Assembly: GCA_963422285.2 (NCBI GenBank)
Contig: CAXXJO010000002.1
Coordinates: forward strand, 930,001-994,000
DNA length: 64,000 nt
Source of the DNA: VXYL01 sp963422285
GTDB lineage: Bacteria > Pseudomonadota > Gammaproteobacteria > Pseudomonadales > Azotimanducaceae
Reading direction: 5' to 3'
A model generated the notes under the pieces. It ran no database searches, was not told where the DNA came from, and saw only the letters and a list, made by a program, of their open reading frames with translations. The position numbers and the translations under genes are program-made. Below are positions 51,261-60,629 of this stretch, piece by piece (position 1 is the stretch's first letter; the number at the start of each line of letters is the position of its first letter).

Positions 51261-52733
51261 TCAGGCCGGCGGCGGCAGCTCGGCCACGAGCCGCAACGAC
51301 GCCGTCAACTCCTCGAGCTGGAAGTGCGGGCGCAGGTGCGCCACCGCGGTGTAGGCTCCAGGCTTGCCGGGCACGTCTCGCACCTCCACCCGCGCCTCGC
51401 GCAGCGGGTAGCGCGCTTTGGTGGCGTGAGAGGCGCTGTCGTCGGAGGTCACGTACTGGGAGATCCAGTTGTTCAGGAACGAAGACACCTCGCCACGCGA
51501 CGTGAACCCGCCCACCTTGTCGCGCATGAGCGCCTTGAGGTAGTGTGCGAACCGGGAGCAGGCCAGAATGTAGGGCAGGCTGGCAGACAGCCGGGCATTC
51601 GCGTTGGCATCTTCCGAAACGAACTTCTGCGGGCGGTTCACTGTCGAGCCGGAAAAGACGACGGCGAAGTCGGTGTTCCTGGCGTGGCACAGGCTGATGA
51701 CGCCCTGATCGGACAACTCCTTCTCGCGCCGATCGGTGATCGTCGTTTCCGTCGGGCACTTCGAGATGCGGGCACCGGAAAGCGAGGGATACGAGTGCAG
51801 CGGCAGGTTGGCGACCTTGCCGCCGCTCTCCGAGCCACGGATAGCCGAAGGCCAGCCGTAGTCGGCAAACGACTTCATGATCAGTCCGCCGAGAGCCCAG
51901 GACGAGGGCCCCCACAGATACTTGTCGTGATCGGTGCCGTCGACGTCCTCGACGAAGTCCATCTCTTCGACCACGCTGCCGTCCGGACCCCAGGGCTGGC
52001 GAACCAGCGTCCGGGGAGCGGTCAGCACCAGATACCGGGAATCCGCGCTATCGCGCAGCGAGTTCCAAGCACCCATCTCGCTGGACTCGAAGATCCTGCC
52101 GATGTCCAGCGGACGCTCCAACTCGGTGAAGCTGTCGAGATCGAACAGATCGGGAGCCGCGTTGGCGATGAGCGGTGCGTGGGCCATGGCGGCAACGGAC
52201 GCGATGTCGCGCAGGAACTGGACATCCTGATTGGAACGACCGAATTCCATGTCGCCGATCAAGAACGAGTAGGGGGTGCCCCCCAGTGTGCCGTATTCGC
52301 TCTCGTAGATGCCTTTGAAGAAGTGCGACTGATCGAAACCGGGCGCCCGCGAGAAGTCGCGGGCGAGTTCCTTGCGGTGACAGTTGAAGACACGCACCTT
52401 CATGGATGCCGACAAGTCGTTTTCGCTAACCAGTTTATCGAGATTGCGCCAGCTCGCCTCGAGCCTCTGGAACTTCGGATGGTGCAGCACTTGGTTGACC
52501 TGGGCGGAGATCAGACTGTCGAGAGCCGCGATGCGCTCAGCGAGCGCTCGCTTCGCGCTGCCGTCGATTCTGGCACCGGCCTTGGTCGCCTCCTCGATGA
52601 AGCCCTGCAGCATGCCGCGGGCTCCATCGACTTGGTGCTCGTCGCGGACCAGCCGGCCTTCGTCAAAGATGCGTTCGAGTATGGTTTCCGATCCAGCCGC
52701 GGCTGCGGAACCTTGCTGTTCTGCTTCTGCCAT
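51261..52733 (-). CDS. tssC: T6SS contractile sheath large subunit TssC (VipB)
   Basis: A 490-residue sheath protein. SASMKVRVFNCHRKELARDFSRAP, PYSFLIGDMEFGRSNQDVQFLRDIASVAAMAHAPLIANAAPDLF and the later SRYLVLTAPRTLVRQPWG, KARYPLREARVEVRDVPGKPGAYTAVAHLRPHFQLEELTASLRLVAELP are all TssC hallmarks. With TssB it forms the sheath whose contraction drives the spike. Its ATG lies four bases after the tssB stop. Length is normal. Confidence 0.96.
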   Translation of the reverse strand: MAEAEQQGSAAAAGSETILERIFDEGRLVRDEHQVDGARGMLQGFIEEATKAGARIDGSAKRALAERIAALDSLISAQVNQVLHHPKFQRLEASWRNLDKLVSENDLSASMKVRVFNCHRKELARDFSRAPGFDQSHFFKGIYESEYGTLGGTPYSFLIGDMEFGRSNQDVQFLRDIASVAAMAHAPLIANAAPDLFDLDSFTELERPLDIGRIFESSEMGAWNSLRDSADSRYLVLTAPRTLVRQPWGPDGSVVEEMDFVEDVDGTDHDKYLWGPSSWALGGLIMKSFADYGWPSAIRGSESGGKVANLPLHSYPSLSGARISKCPTETTITDRREKELSDQGVISLCHARNTDFAVVFSGSTVNRPQKFVSEDANANARLSASLPYILACSRFAHYLKALMRDKVGGFTSRGEVSSFLNNWISQYVTSDDSASHATKARYPLREARVEVRDVPGKPGAYTAVAHLRPHFQLEELTASLRLVAELPPPA

Positions 52734-52737
52734 TGGT

Positions 52738-53253
52738 CTAGGACTCCTCTGGTTGATCGTCAATGCCGAGTTCGGTGCGCAGCTGGGCCTGCATGTCGGC
52801 GTTCTCCAGTATCTCTCCAAGCATGCCGTCGAGCTTTTCATTGGCCTCGACCTTGCTGAACAGGTCGGAGAGCTGCCGTCGCGCATCGAGCAGCTTGGCT
52901 GTTGCCGGGATCTGCGCAGCTACGCCCATCGGCGAAAAATCGTCGATCGACTCGAAGTCGAGCGAAACCCCGATTTCCACATCCTCCTGGCCGGAGATTT
53001 CGTCGCTGACGGAAACCTGCAGCTTCGGCCCGACCTGCTTCATCAGGCGATTCACCCCGCCACTCTCCACATCAATGAATTCGCGCTGGACGTATTCAAT
53101 TGGATCGTCCCCGTCGCCGGACAGATCGGAGACCACGCCCGCCACCAAGGGCAGTTCGCGCTGGGTAGCTTCACCGCCGTCCTCGACGTCGTAGGTTATC
53201 TGGACACGCGGAGGGCGAACCTTGCCCACGCGCTGCTGACTGGAATCGGCCAT
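52738..53253 (-). CDS. tssB: T6SS contractile sheath small subunit TssB (VipA)
   Basis: A 171-residue sheath subunit. PPRVQITYDVEDGGEATQRELPLVAGVVSDLSGD and VSDEISGQEDVEIGVSLDFESIDDFSPMGVAAQIP match TssB/VipA, followed by LLDARRQLSDLFSKVEANEKLDGMLGEIL. The ATG at 53253 is chosen because GAGGA lies eight bases upstream. It is the first gene of the operon and is preceded by a good promoter. Confidence 0.96.
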   Translation of the reverse strand: MADSSQQRVGKVRPPRVQITYDVEDGGEATQRELPLVAGVVSDLSGDGDDPIEYVQREFIDVESGGVNRLMKQVGPKLQVSVSDEISGQEDVEIGVSLDFESIDDFSPMGVAAQIPATAKLLDARRQLSDLFSKVEANEKLDGMLGEILENADMQAQLRTELGIDDQPEES

Positions 53254-53266
53254 GCTCTGCATCCTC

Positions 53267-53297
53267 AATATATGTATGAACGTATGTCGGTTGTCAA
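53267..53297 (-). promoter_or_regulatory. Sigma70-type promoter of the tssB operon
   Basis: On the minus strand a perfect -35 box TTGACA (53297-53292) is followed by CATATA at a 17-bp spacing, overlapping TATATT at 19 bp. The region is AT-rich against a GC-rich background and lies directly upstream of the tssB ribosome site. Spacing to the start codon is short, so the untranslated leader would be brief. Confidence 0.6.
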
Positions 53298-53617
53298 GTT
53301 CGCCAGGCAGCGAGAGCACCTCGGCGAACCTTCTCCTCGTACTGACCCCTACCGTCGCACTGACCCCTAGAGGCTCCTCGCCTGTCCGTGCAACAATGCG
53401 AGACTACAGAGAAGAAGTCAATACCGCAACGCACCTTCGCTCGTCTAGCCGCGAACTCGATGATGCAGCATTCGGGTTCGTCGCGCAACGCCGCCTACGC
53501 GCCTCGGCATGGCTGGTTGGATCCTCGCCGCACGCCCGCAATACGGACCATGACGCAGCATAACACGCGCCCCGGCTCTGGAAGGTGTTGCCATTCTCGC
53601 CGCCAGTTAGTATCTCC
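53298..53617. other. Intergenic stretch right of the T6SS island
   Basis: No gene is recognised between the tssB promoter and the MITE-like copy D. Two copies of the short motif ACTGACCCCTA lie at about 53338 and 53357. Short frames on both strands have no ribosome sites or family features. Confidence 0.4.
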
Positions 53618-53735
53618 GTTTGAATCCGTGTCGTCATGCCGCACCATGGATATACAACATATAGGGACTTAAAAGCATATTGACTACCATATGTGGTGGC
53701 GTTGCTGATCCAATTCCAAACTGGAACGCTATCCG
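53618..53735 (+). mobile_element. MITE-like dispersed repeat, copy D
   Basis: This copy starts GTTTGAATCCGTGTCGTC and ends GATCCAATTCCAAACTGG, with the ends forming an imperfect inverted pair. The middle is shorter than in copy A and is AT-rich. It lies 82 bp before metG and in the same orientation as copy C (15957-16077), so copies C and D roughly bracket the T6SS island. Confidence 0.55.
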
Positions 53736-53816
53736 CCGCCCGAACGGTTCGCCAATCCCGACCCGTTCGGCTATGATGCCGCCTCCGTCGCCACAGTTCG
53801 TCGCGAGCCGCTCGCC

Positions 53817-55814
53817 ATGCGCCGCATCCTCGTCACCAGCGCCTTGCCCTACGCCAACGGGGCCATCCATCTCGGCCACTTGTTCGAGCACATCCAGACG
53901 GATATCTGGGTGCGCTTCCAGCGCATGAGGGGCAACGAGTGCGTCTACGTCTGCGCCGACGACGCGCACGGCACGGCTACCATGCTGCTGGCCGAGCGCG
54001 AAGGCGTGTCGCCGGAGGCGCTGATCGAGCGCCTGCGCAGCCAGCATGCCGAGGATTTGCGCCGCTTCCACATCGGCCACGACAACTACTACTCCACCCA
54101 TTCGCCGGAGAACGAACACTACGCAGGCCTGATCTACCGCCGCCTCGCCGAGCGTGGCTATACGTTCACCGCCGACGTGGAGCAGCTCTACGATCCGCAG
54201 CGCCAGCTGTTCCTGGCGGATCGCTACCTCAAGGGCACGTGTCCGCGCTGCGGCGCTGCCGACCAGTACGGCGACAACTGCGAAGAATGCGGCGCCACCT
54301 ACGATGCCACCGAACTCGTGGCGCCGCGCTCGCTGCTGTCGGATGCCAAGCCGCAGCTGCGGAACTCGCGCCACCACTTCGTGGACTTGGCCCGGTTCAA
54401 CGACTTCCTGACCCAGTGGACGGCCAGCGACGCGGTGCAGCCGGAGGTGGCTAACAAGCTGGCCGAATGGCTCGGCGTCGGGCTGAGGCCCTGGGATATC
54501 AGCCGCGACGCGCCGTACTTCGGCTTTCCCATTCCCGATGCCGAAGGCAAGTACTTCTACGTCTGGATGGACGCGCCCATCGGCTACATGGCCAGCTTCA
54601 AGAACCTCTGCGACCGCACCGAGGGGCTGGCGTTCGAAGACTTCTGGAATGCCGACAGCGACGCCGAGGTGCATCACTTCATCGGCAAGGACATCGTCAA
54701 CTTCCACTGCCTGTTCTGGCCGGCGGTGCTGTCCGGCGCCGGCTTTCGTACGCCGACGCGCATCCACACCCACGGCTTCATCACCGTCGACGGCGCCAGG
54801 ATGTCCAAATCCCGGGGCACTTTCATCAACGCCAGCACTTATCTGGACCACCTTGATCCGGAGTGCCTGCGCTACTACTACGCCACCAAGCTGGCGTCGA
54901 ACAGCGACGACATGGACATCAATCTCGACGACTTCGTGCAGCGGGTGAACGCCGATCTGGTGGGCAAGGTAGTCAATATCGCCTCCCGCTGCGCCGGCTT
55001 CATCGGCAAGAACTTCGAGGGTCTGCTGGCAGCGAACGTGCAGGACGAGGCTCTGTGGGCAGCCGTGTCCGAGGCCCGGCATGGGTTCGCCGAATGCTAC
55101 GAACGCGGCGACGTGGGCCGGGCGGTGCGCGAGATCGCAGCCCTGGCCGACCGCGCCAACCGCTACATCGCCGAGCGCGAACCCTGGAAGCACGTCGGGA
55201 ATCCAGCGCGTCGGGAGGATGTCCACGGCGCCTGCTCCCTCGGCATCAACGTCTTCCGGGCCTTGGCGATCTATCTGAAACCCATCGTGCCGGCCATGGC
55301 CGCCAAGGCGGAGGCGTTCTTGCAGGTCGAGCCGCTGACTTGGGACGACGCCGGGGAACCGCTGGGAAACCACCGAATCGGCCGCTTCAAGCCGTTGTTC
55401 ACGCGCATCGACAGGAAGGACGTGGCCAAGGTGGTGGCAGCGACCGCGGCCGAGGCAGACGACGCCGGAACGGAACCGAACGCCGCCGAGACCATCGCCA
55501 TCGAAGACTTCCAGAAGATCGACCTGCGGGTGGCGAAGGTAGTGGCCGCCCATCGCATCGAAGGCGCGGACAAGCTGCTGCAACTGACCCTGGACGTGGG
55601 CGACCATCAGCGGCGGGTATTCTCCGGCATCCGCAGCGCCTACGAACCCGAAGCTCTAGTCGGCCGCCTCACCGTCCTGGTCGCCAATCTAGCCCCGCGC
55701 AAGATGCGCTTCGGCGTCTCGGAAGGCATGGTGCTGGCAGCCGGCCCTGGCGGCAGCGACATCTTCCTCGTCGCCCCGGACGCAGGTGCTGAGCAGGGCA
55801 TGAAGGTGACCTGA
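53817..55814 (+). CDS. metG: Methionyl-tRNA synthetase
   Basis: A 665-residue enzyme that charges tRNA-Met in the cytosol. The class I motif HLGH is in AIHLGHLFEH, the zinc knuckle is CPRCG...CEECG near residue 142, the KMSKS loop is RMSKSRGT, and a C-terminal EMAP-type tRNA-binding OB domain follows from about residue 560 (IEDFQKIDLRVAKVVAAHRIEGADKLLQLTLDVG). The full-length architecture is that of dimeric bacterial MetG. Its usual divergent neighbour apbC is 38.8 kb to the left. Confidence 0.97.
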   Translation: MRRILVTSALPYANGAIHLGHLFEHIQTDIWVRFQRMRGNECVYVCADDAHGTATMLLAEREGVSPEALIERLRSQHAEDLRRFHIGHDNYYSTHSPENEHYAGLIYRRLAERGYTFTADVEQLYDPQRQLFLADRYLKGTCPRCGAADQYGDNCEECGATYDATELVAPRSLLSDAKPQLRNSRHHFVDLARFNDFLTQWTASDAVQPEVANKLAEWLGVGLRPWDISRDAPYFGFPIPDAEGKYFYVWMDAPIGYMASFKNLCDRTEGLAFEDFWNADSDAEVHHFIGKDIVNFHCLFWPAVLSGAGFRTPTRIHTHGFITVDGARMSKSRGTFINASTYLDHLDPECLRYYYATKLASNSDDMDINLDDFVQRVNADLVGKVVNIASRCAGFIGKNFEGLLAANVQDEALWAAVSEARHGFAECYERGDVGRAVREIAALADRANRYIAEREPWKHVGNPARREDVHGACSLGINVFRALAIYLKPIVPAMAAKAEAFLQVEPLTWDDAGEPLGNHRIGRFKPLFTRIDRKDVAKVVAATAAEADDAGTEPNAAETIAIEDFQKIDLRVAKVVAAHRIEGADKLLQLTLDVGDHQRRVFSGIRSAYEPEALVGRLTVLVANLAPRKMRFGVSEGMVLAAGPGGSDIFLVAPDAGAEQGMKVT

Positions 55815-55856
55815 TCCCAGTGGCCGAGGCGCCATCGAGCTTTCGGGAAATCAAAC

Positions 55857-57482
55857 ATGATTCGCACCGTCCGCATCCGTGGCTTCAAGCGCTTCTGGAA
55901 GGCGGAGCTCCATTTGCCGGGGCGCCTCGTGCTGGCCGGCCCCAACAACACCGGCAAGACGACGCTGCCGCAAGCCATCGCCGCATGGTCGCTGGCTTTG
56001 CGGCGGCGGCGCGAACTCGACCACTACCGGCGAGTGCCCATAGCCCGCCAAGCATTCGCTACGGTTCCGTTGCGCAGTTTCGACCTGCTATGGACAGATC
56101 GCCGCTATCGAGAACCGATCGGGATCGAACTGCGCCACCATGCAGGATGGTCGGCGACCATGGAGTTCGTCGCCGACAGCACCGAGCAGATATATACCTG
56201 CGTCCCCGTGCAGACGTGCCGGTGGACACATTGCGGCAGCTCGATCCGAGTACCGTATTAGTACCGTCGGTGACCGGCTTGGATGCCAGCGAACGCTTGG
56301 TGCGGACAGCAGCCGTGGAGCAGTTCCTCGGCCTCGGCCGTCCAGGCGAAGCGCTGCGCAACCTGCTGGTGACGGCCCACGCCGACGAATCCGGATGGAC
56401 TGCGCTGCAGGCGTCCATCGACAGGCTGTTCGGCTGCCAATTGCTGCCGCCCGATGCCAGCGGCCCGATCATTCGCGCCGAATGCGCTACGGACGGGGAT
56501 ACGCCTCCCTTGGACATCGCCAGCGCCGGCAGCGGGTTTCGGCAAGTGCTGATGCTGCTTGCCTTCCTCGGCACCAGGAAGGACGCGGTGCTGCTGGTGG
56601 ACGAGCGAGCCGGACGCGCACCGGCACGCGATCTTGCAGGACAGCGTCTATCACGAACTGCGGCCCGCCTCCCGCCAGCGTTCGCAGTTCATCGTCGCGA
56701 CCCATTCCGAAGCAATCATCAACTCGGTAGATTCTCGGGCACCGTGCATCACTCTCAACCAGCCGAGGATGGTGGCCGACAGCGAGCTGCGCAGCCGGCT
56801 GATTTCCTCGCTTCGGATGCTCGGCAACGCGGACATCATGCAGGCGCTCGCTGGGCGCGGCGTCCTCTACGTAGAGGGCTGCACGGACATGGATATCCTG
56901 TGTTCCTGGGCTGCACGGCTGCAGCACCGGGCGCTGGCGCTGCTGACTACGGAGCCGATGCGGAAGCCGCTGGTGTTCCAGACCGCCAGGGGAAGCCCGC
57001 GAATCAGGGCACGCGATCACTTCGACGTCCTGCAACTCGTCTGCGAGAGCTTGCCCGGGCTGGAACTGCGCGATGGCGATGCGCATCCAGCAATACCGGA
57101 TACCAAGCTCGCCGGGACCGGCTTGCAGCGCCGGCGCTGGCGACGCCACGAAATCGAAAGCCACCTCCTCCATCCAGCCGCGCTGCGTCGAAGCGATGGT
57201 GGGAGGCGATGCCCGGCAGTACGCACCCGGAACATGCTCGCCTATTGGCACGACGAATTCCCGCCCGCGGCAGTGCGCAAGCCTCGGGCCGACCATCCGT
57301 TCCTGAACGTCGCCAAGGCCCGTACCGAACGGCTCCCGCCGCTGCTCGATGCGGCCGGACTTCAGGGTCTGCCCTGCACTCGCTACCACGAGATCGCCGA
57401 CGCCATGCTTGCCGAGGAAATCCACCCCGAAGCGGTGGAGAAGCTCGATGGCATCTGCCAAGCATTTGGGATCGAGCCGTGA
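55857..57482 (+). pseudogene. OLD-like AAA ATPase with TOPRIM-like C-terminus, two frameshifts
   Basis: Three frames join into one protein of about 540 residues. The first gives MIRTVRIRGFKRFWKAEL and Walker A GPNNTGKTT; the second gives LDASERLVRTAAVEQFLG and the signature SAGSGFRQVLMLLAFL; the third gives PDAHRHAILQ, FIVATHSEAIINSV and GVLYVEGCTDMDIL, a TOPRIM-like Glu motif, then HEIESHLLHP. The breaks fit an extra TA in an ATATATA run near 56192 and a duplicated GAGC near 56607. OLD-family proteins are ATP-dependent nucleases, often antiphage. It sits between metG and rnfA, a spot with inserted genes in other gammaproteobacteria. It is either recently inactivated or mis-assembled. Confidence 0.75.
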
Positions 57483-57564
57483 ACACCGGCAGGCGCTGCC
57501 GGCAGCGCCTGAGAATGGACTTGGATAGGCGCATCCCCGTCAGCCAAAGGAGGATGCGCCCGCG

Positions 57565-58143
57565 ATGATCGATCTGCTGCTCATCCTCCTCTCCGCGGCG
57601 CTGGTCAACAACTTCGTGCTGGTGCAGTTTCTCGGCCTGTGCCCGTTCGTGGGCGCGTCCGGGCGCTTCGAGACCGCGCTGCCGATGACGCTGGCGACGA
57701 TGTTCGTGCTGGCGGTGGCGGCGCTGGCCACGCATCTCGTCCACCGCCACCTGCTCGTTCCCTTCGAACTCGGCTACCTGCGCATCGTCGCCTTCATCGT
57801 GGTGATCGCCGGCGCGGTGCAGTTCACGGACCGATTCGTGCGCGCCGCGAGCCCGGTGCTGCACCGCATGCTCGGCATCTTCCTGCCGCTCATCACCACC
57901 AACTGCGCCGTGTTGGGCGTGACGCTGATCGCCACGGACGAGGGCCTGTCGCTGACGCGGACGCTGATGCTGGCGCTCGGCGCTGGCCTCGGCTTCGGCA
58001 TCGCCATCGTCGCTTTCGCGGCGCTGCGCGAGCGCATCCACGACAACGCCGTGCCGACACCCTTCCGCGGCCCGCCCCTGGCGCTGGCGACGGTGGGGTT
58101 CATGGCGCTGGCGTTCTACGGTTTCCGGGGCTTCGGCGCATGA
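57565..58143 (+). CDS. rnfA: Rnf complex membrane subunit RnfA (RsxA)
   Basis: A 192-residue inner-membrane protein with six hydrophobic helices. LILLSAALVNNFVLVQFLGLCPFVGAS and LMLALGAGLGFGIAIVAF match RnfA, and LPLITTNCAVLGVTLI is the conserved second-half motif. RnfA and RnfE form the core of the Rnf pump, which couples ferredoxin:NAD electron transfer to ion movement. AAAGGAGG lies upstream of the ATG. Its stop overlaps rnfB (ATGA). Confidence 0.96.
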   Translation: MIDLLLILLSAALVNNFVLVQFLGLCPFVGASGRFETALPMTLATMFVLAVAALATHLVHRHLLVPFELGYLRIVAFIVVIAGAVQFTDRFVRAASPVLHRMLGIFLPLITTNCAVLGVTLIATDEGLSLTRTLMLALGAGLGFGIAIVAFAALRERIHDNAVPTPFRGPPLALATVGFMALAFYGFRGFGA

Positions 58144-58634
58144 CCGCGGCGCTGGTTCTCGGCGGCATCGGGCTTGCGGTGGGCGTTCTGCTGGGCATCG
58201 CCCGGCGGGTGCTGGCGGCGAAGGAGATCGGTAGCGGCAACGCCGTGGTAGACGCCATCGACGCGCTGCTGCCGCAAAGCCAGTGCGCCCAATGCGGCTA
58301 TCCCGGCTGCCGCCCCTATGCCGAGGCCGTGGCCGCCGGCGAGCAGCTGGACCTGTGTCCGCCCGGCGGCCCGGAAACCGCGGCCAAGCTGCGGGCGCTG
58401 CTGGGCCGGGATGCCGAAGCCGTGGACATGGCGGAACCCCGATACCAGGTGGCGCGCATCGTCGCCGCGGACTGCATCGGCTGCGCACTGTGCATCGACG
58501 CCTGCCCGGTGGACGCCATCGCCGGCGCTCCGAAGCATCTGCACGCCGTCATCGCCGAGCACTGCACCGGCTGCGAGTTGTGCGTACCGGCATGTCCGGT
58601 GGACTGCATCGAGCTGATCGAATGCGTACGCTAG
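58140..58634 (+). CDS. rnfB: Rnf complex iron-sulfur subunit RnfB (RsxB)
   Basis: A 164-residue protein with an N-terminal membrane helix (ALVLGGIGLAVGVLLGIA), the NQR-type [4Fe-4S] site CAQCGYPGCRPYAEAVAAG and two ferredoxin clusters, CIGCALCIDACP and CTGCELCVPACP. It passes electrons into the complex. The frame overlaps rnfA by four bases and rnfC by 13. Length is somewhat short for RnfB because the C-terminal tail is absent. Confidence 0.96.
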   Translation: MTAALVLGGIGLAVGVLLGIARRVLAAKEIGSGNAVVDAIDALLPQSQCAQCGYPGCRPYAEAVAAGEQLDLCPPGGPETAAKLRALLGRDAEAVDMAEPRYQVARIVAADCIGCALCIDACPVDAIAGAPKHLHAVIAEHCTGCELCVPACPVDCIELIECVR

Positions 58635-59665
58635 AATCGGCTGCGTTCGCGCCGCTGGGCGAGGCCGCGGACGCGGCGGCGATCCTGGAGCGCATTGAAG
58701 CCGCTGGCATCGTCGGCATGGGCGGCGCCGGCTATCCGACGGCACGGAAGATTCGCGAAGCCATCGCCGGCGGCGCGGATACCGTCATCGGCAACGGCAT
58801 GGCCAGCGAACCCGACGCCAGCGCCGACCGGATGCTGCTGCGGGAACACGGTGCGGCAGTGGCCGCCGGCCTCGGCATCGTCGGGGGCGTCCTGGGCAAG
58901 GCGCGGCTGCTGCTGGCCGTGCCCGTCGGCGGCGAACTCGTCACGCCCGCGGTGGCAGTCGATCTGGAGGTCGTCGAAGTCGAGAGCGGCTGCGGCGCTG
59001 GCGATGAAAGACGCTTGACGCGGCAGCTCGCGGGACGGCAGGTGCCGAACAATGGCTACCCCAAGGAGGTCGGCGTACTGGTGCTCAACGTGGCGACGCT
59101 GTTCGCCGTCTTCGAGGCCGTGGCGCTGGGCCGGGCGCTCGAGCGGCGCCTCGTTGCCGTCGATGGAACGGATCGCTGGGTCGCCATCGGCACGCCGCTT
59201 GCGGACTTGCCTATGGATGGCGGCGAAGGCGGATTCCGCATCAACGGCGCCCTCACCGGCAGGCCCGCGCCGGCCAATGCCGTGGTAGAAGCCGCCACGT
59301 TCAGCGTTGCCGCGGCGCTGCCGCCCGCCTTGGCATGCATTCGCTGCGGCTGGTGCGCACCGGCGTGTCCAGTGCAGCTGTCGCCGCAGCGGCTGCACGC
59401 CGCGTTCGAGGCGCACGTCCCGGACGCCGCGGTCCTCGACTGCATCGAATGCGGCGCCTGCACGGCCGTCTGCCCGAGCGGCATCGATCTCGTCGGCGAG
59501 TTCCGGACCGTCAAGGATCGGATGCAGCGCGACAGCGCCCGCCAGCATCGCGCCGACGAGGCGCGGCGACGCTCGGCGGCCCGAACCGAACGCCTGGAAC
59601 GCCAAGCCAGGGAACGCCAAGCGCGCCGCGCCGAACGCCTGCGCACGCCGCGGCAATGGGTGTGA
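58622..59665 (+). CDS. rnfC: Rnf complex iron-sulfur subunit RnfC, compact form
   Basis: A 347-residue protein. The NADH-site region is GIVGMGGAGYPTARKIREAI, and SGCGAGDERRLTRQLAGRQVPNNGYPKEVGVLVLNVATLFAVFEA is the flavin-domain core. Two [4Fe-4S] motifs follow, CIRCGWCAPACP and CIECGACTAVCPSG, then an Arg/Ala-rich tail (RTERLERQARERQARRAERL). RnfC is usually longer: here the N-terminal segment before GxGGAGxPT is only about 25 residues. The ATG lies within the rnfB end. Confidence 0.93.
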   Translation: MRTLESAAFAPLGEAADAAAILERIEAAGIVGMGGAGYPTARKIREAIAGGADTVIGNGMASEPDASADRMLLREHGAAVAAGLGIVGGVLGKARLLLAVPVGGELVTPAVAVDLEVVEVESGCGAGDERRLTRQLAGRQVPNNGYPKEVGVLVLNVATLFAVFEAVALGRALERRLVAVDGTDRWVAIGTPLADLPMDGGEGGFRINGALTGRPAPANAVVEAATFSVAAALPPALACIRCGWCAPACPVQLSPQRLHAAFEAHVPDAAVLDCIECGACTAVCPSGIDLVGEFRTVKDRMQRDSARQHRADEARRRSAARTERLERQARERQARRAERLRTPRQWV

Positions 59666-59705
59666 ACGCGGCTGTTGGCGCAGTCGTCGTTCATGAGGCG
59701 AAGCT

Positions 59706-60629
59706 TTGGCGGTATTGGTAAGCGTGTTCGGCAAACCGTCTTCCACGCCGGCTGTCATGGATCGGGTGCTGGTCGCGCTGGCGCCGGCGATCGGTGCGGC
59801 GACTTGGGCGTTCGGGCCGATGGTGCTGGCGCACTGCGCGGTGGCGCTGCTGGCCGGGGCCGTTTGCGATGCCGCGAGCCGGCGGCTCCGGGGTCGGCCC
59901 TGGATACCATTCGCGGATCGCAGCACACCGGTGACCTGCCTGCTGATCGCCATCGCCATGCCGCCCACGGCACCAGTGTGGATCGTCGCCGTTGCCGTGG
60001 GCATCGCCATCGTGATGGCCAAGGAACTCTACGGCGGCCTCGGCAGAAACGTCTTCAATCCGGCCATGGCCGGCTACGCCGCGGTGCTGGTGGCCTATCC
60101 GCAAGCACTTGCCTACATTGACGCCGACACCGGCGCCACGGCCCTCGACGCACTGCGCTTTCGCGGCGCCGTGACCGTGGACGACATCGCCCAAGGTCCC
60201 GCGTTCGGCGCCGTCGGCGCCGCCGGCTTCGAGCTGGTGAACGCCGCGGCGATGCTCGGCGGCATCTATCTGGTGGCCGTGGGCGTCGCGCATTGGCGCA
60301 TCCCCGCAGCGGTGCTGGCTGGCATCGCCCTGCCGGCCGTCGTCTTCTACGACGGCGGCAGCTCGGCGAGCTTGGGCTCGCCGCTGTTCCACTGGTTCGC
60401 CGGCGCCACCATGCTGGCGGCCTTCTTCATTGCCACGGACCCGGTCACCGCGCCCCGGGCCGCGGCTGGCCAATGGCTGTTCGGCATCGGCATCGGCGCG
60501 CTGATCTTCGCCATTCGCGGCGCCGGCGGCTATCCCGACGGCGTTGCCTTCGCGGTGCTGCTCGGCAATCTGGCAACGCCCGTGCTGGACCGCTTGGAGG
60601 ACGTCCGCCGTGCGCGCCGTGCTTCGTAG
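59706..60629 (+). CDS. rnfD: Rnf complex membrane flavoprotein RnfD
   Basis: A 307-residue inner-membrane protein with about nine helices. The TTG at 59706 is the first start after an in-frame stop at 59694 and has GAGGCG upstream. STPVTCLLIAIAMPP and the covalent FMN-type site in GYAAVLVAYP / FIATDPVTAP fit RnfD/NqrB. GLGRNVFNPAMAGYA is conserved. It overlaps rnfG at the 3' end. Confidence 0.93.
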   Translation: MAVLVSVFGKPSSTPAVMDRVLVALAPAIGAATWAFGPMVLAHCAVALLAGAVCDAASRRLRGRPWIPFADRSTPVTCLLIAIAMPPTAPVWIVAVAVGIAIVMAKELYGGLGRNVFNPAMAGYAAVLVAYPQALAYIDADTGATALDALRFRGAVTVDDIAQGPAFGAVGAAGFELVNAAAMLGGIYLVAVGVAHWRIPAAVLAGIALPAVVFYDGGSSASLGSPLFHWFAGATMLAAFFIATDPVTAPRAAAGQWLFGIGIGALIFAIRGAGGYPDGVAFAVLLGNLATPVLDRLEDVRRARRAS

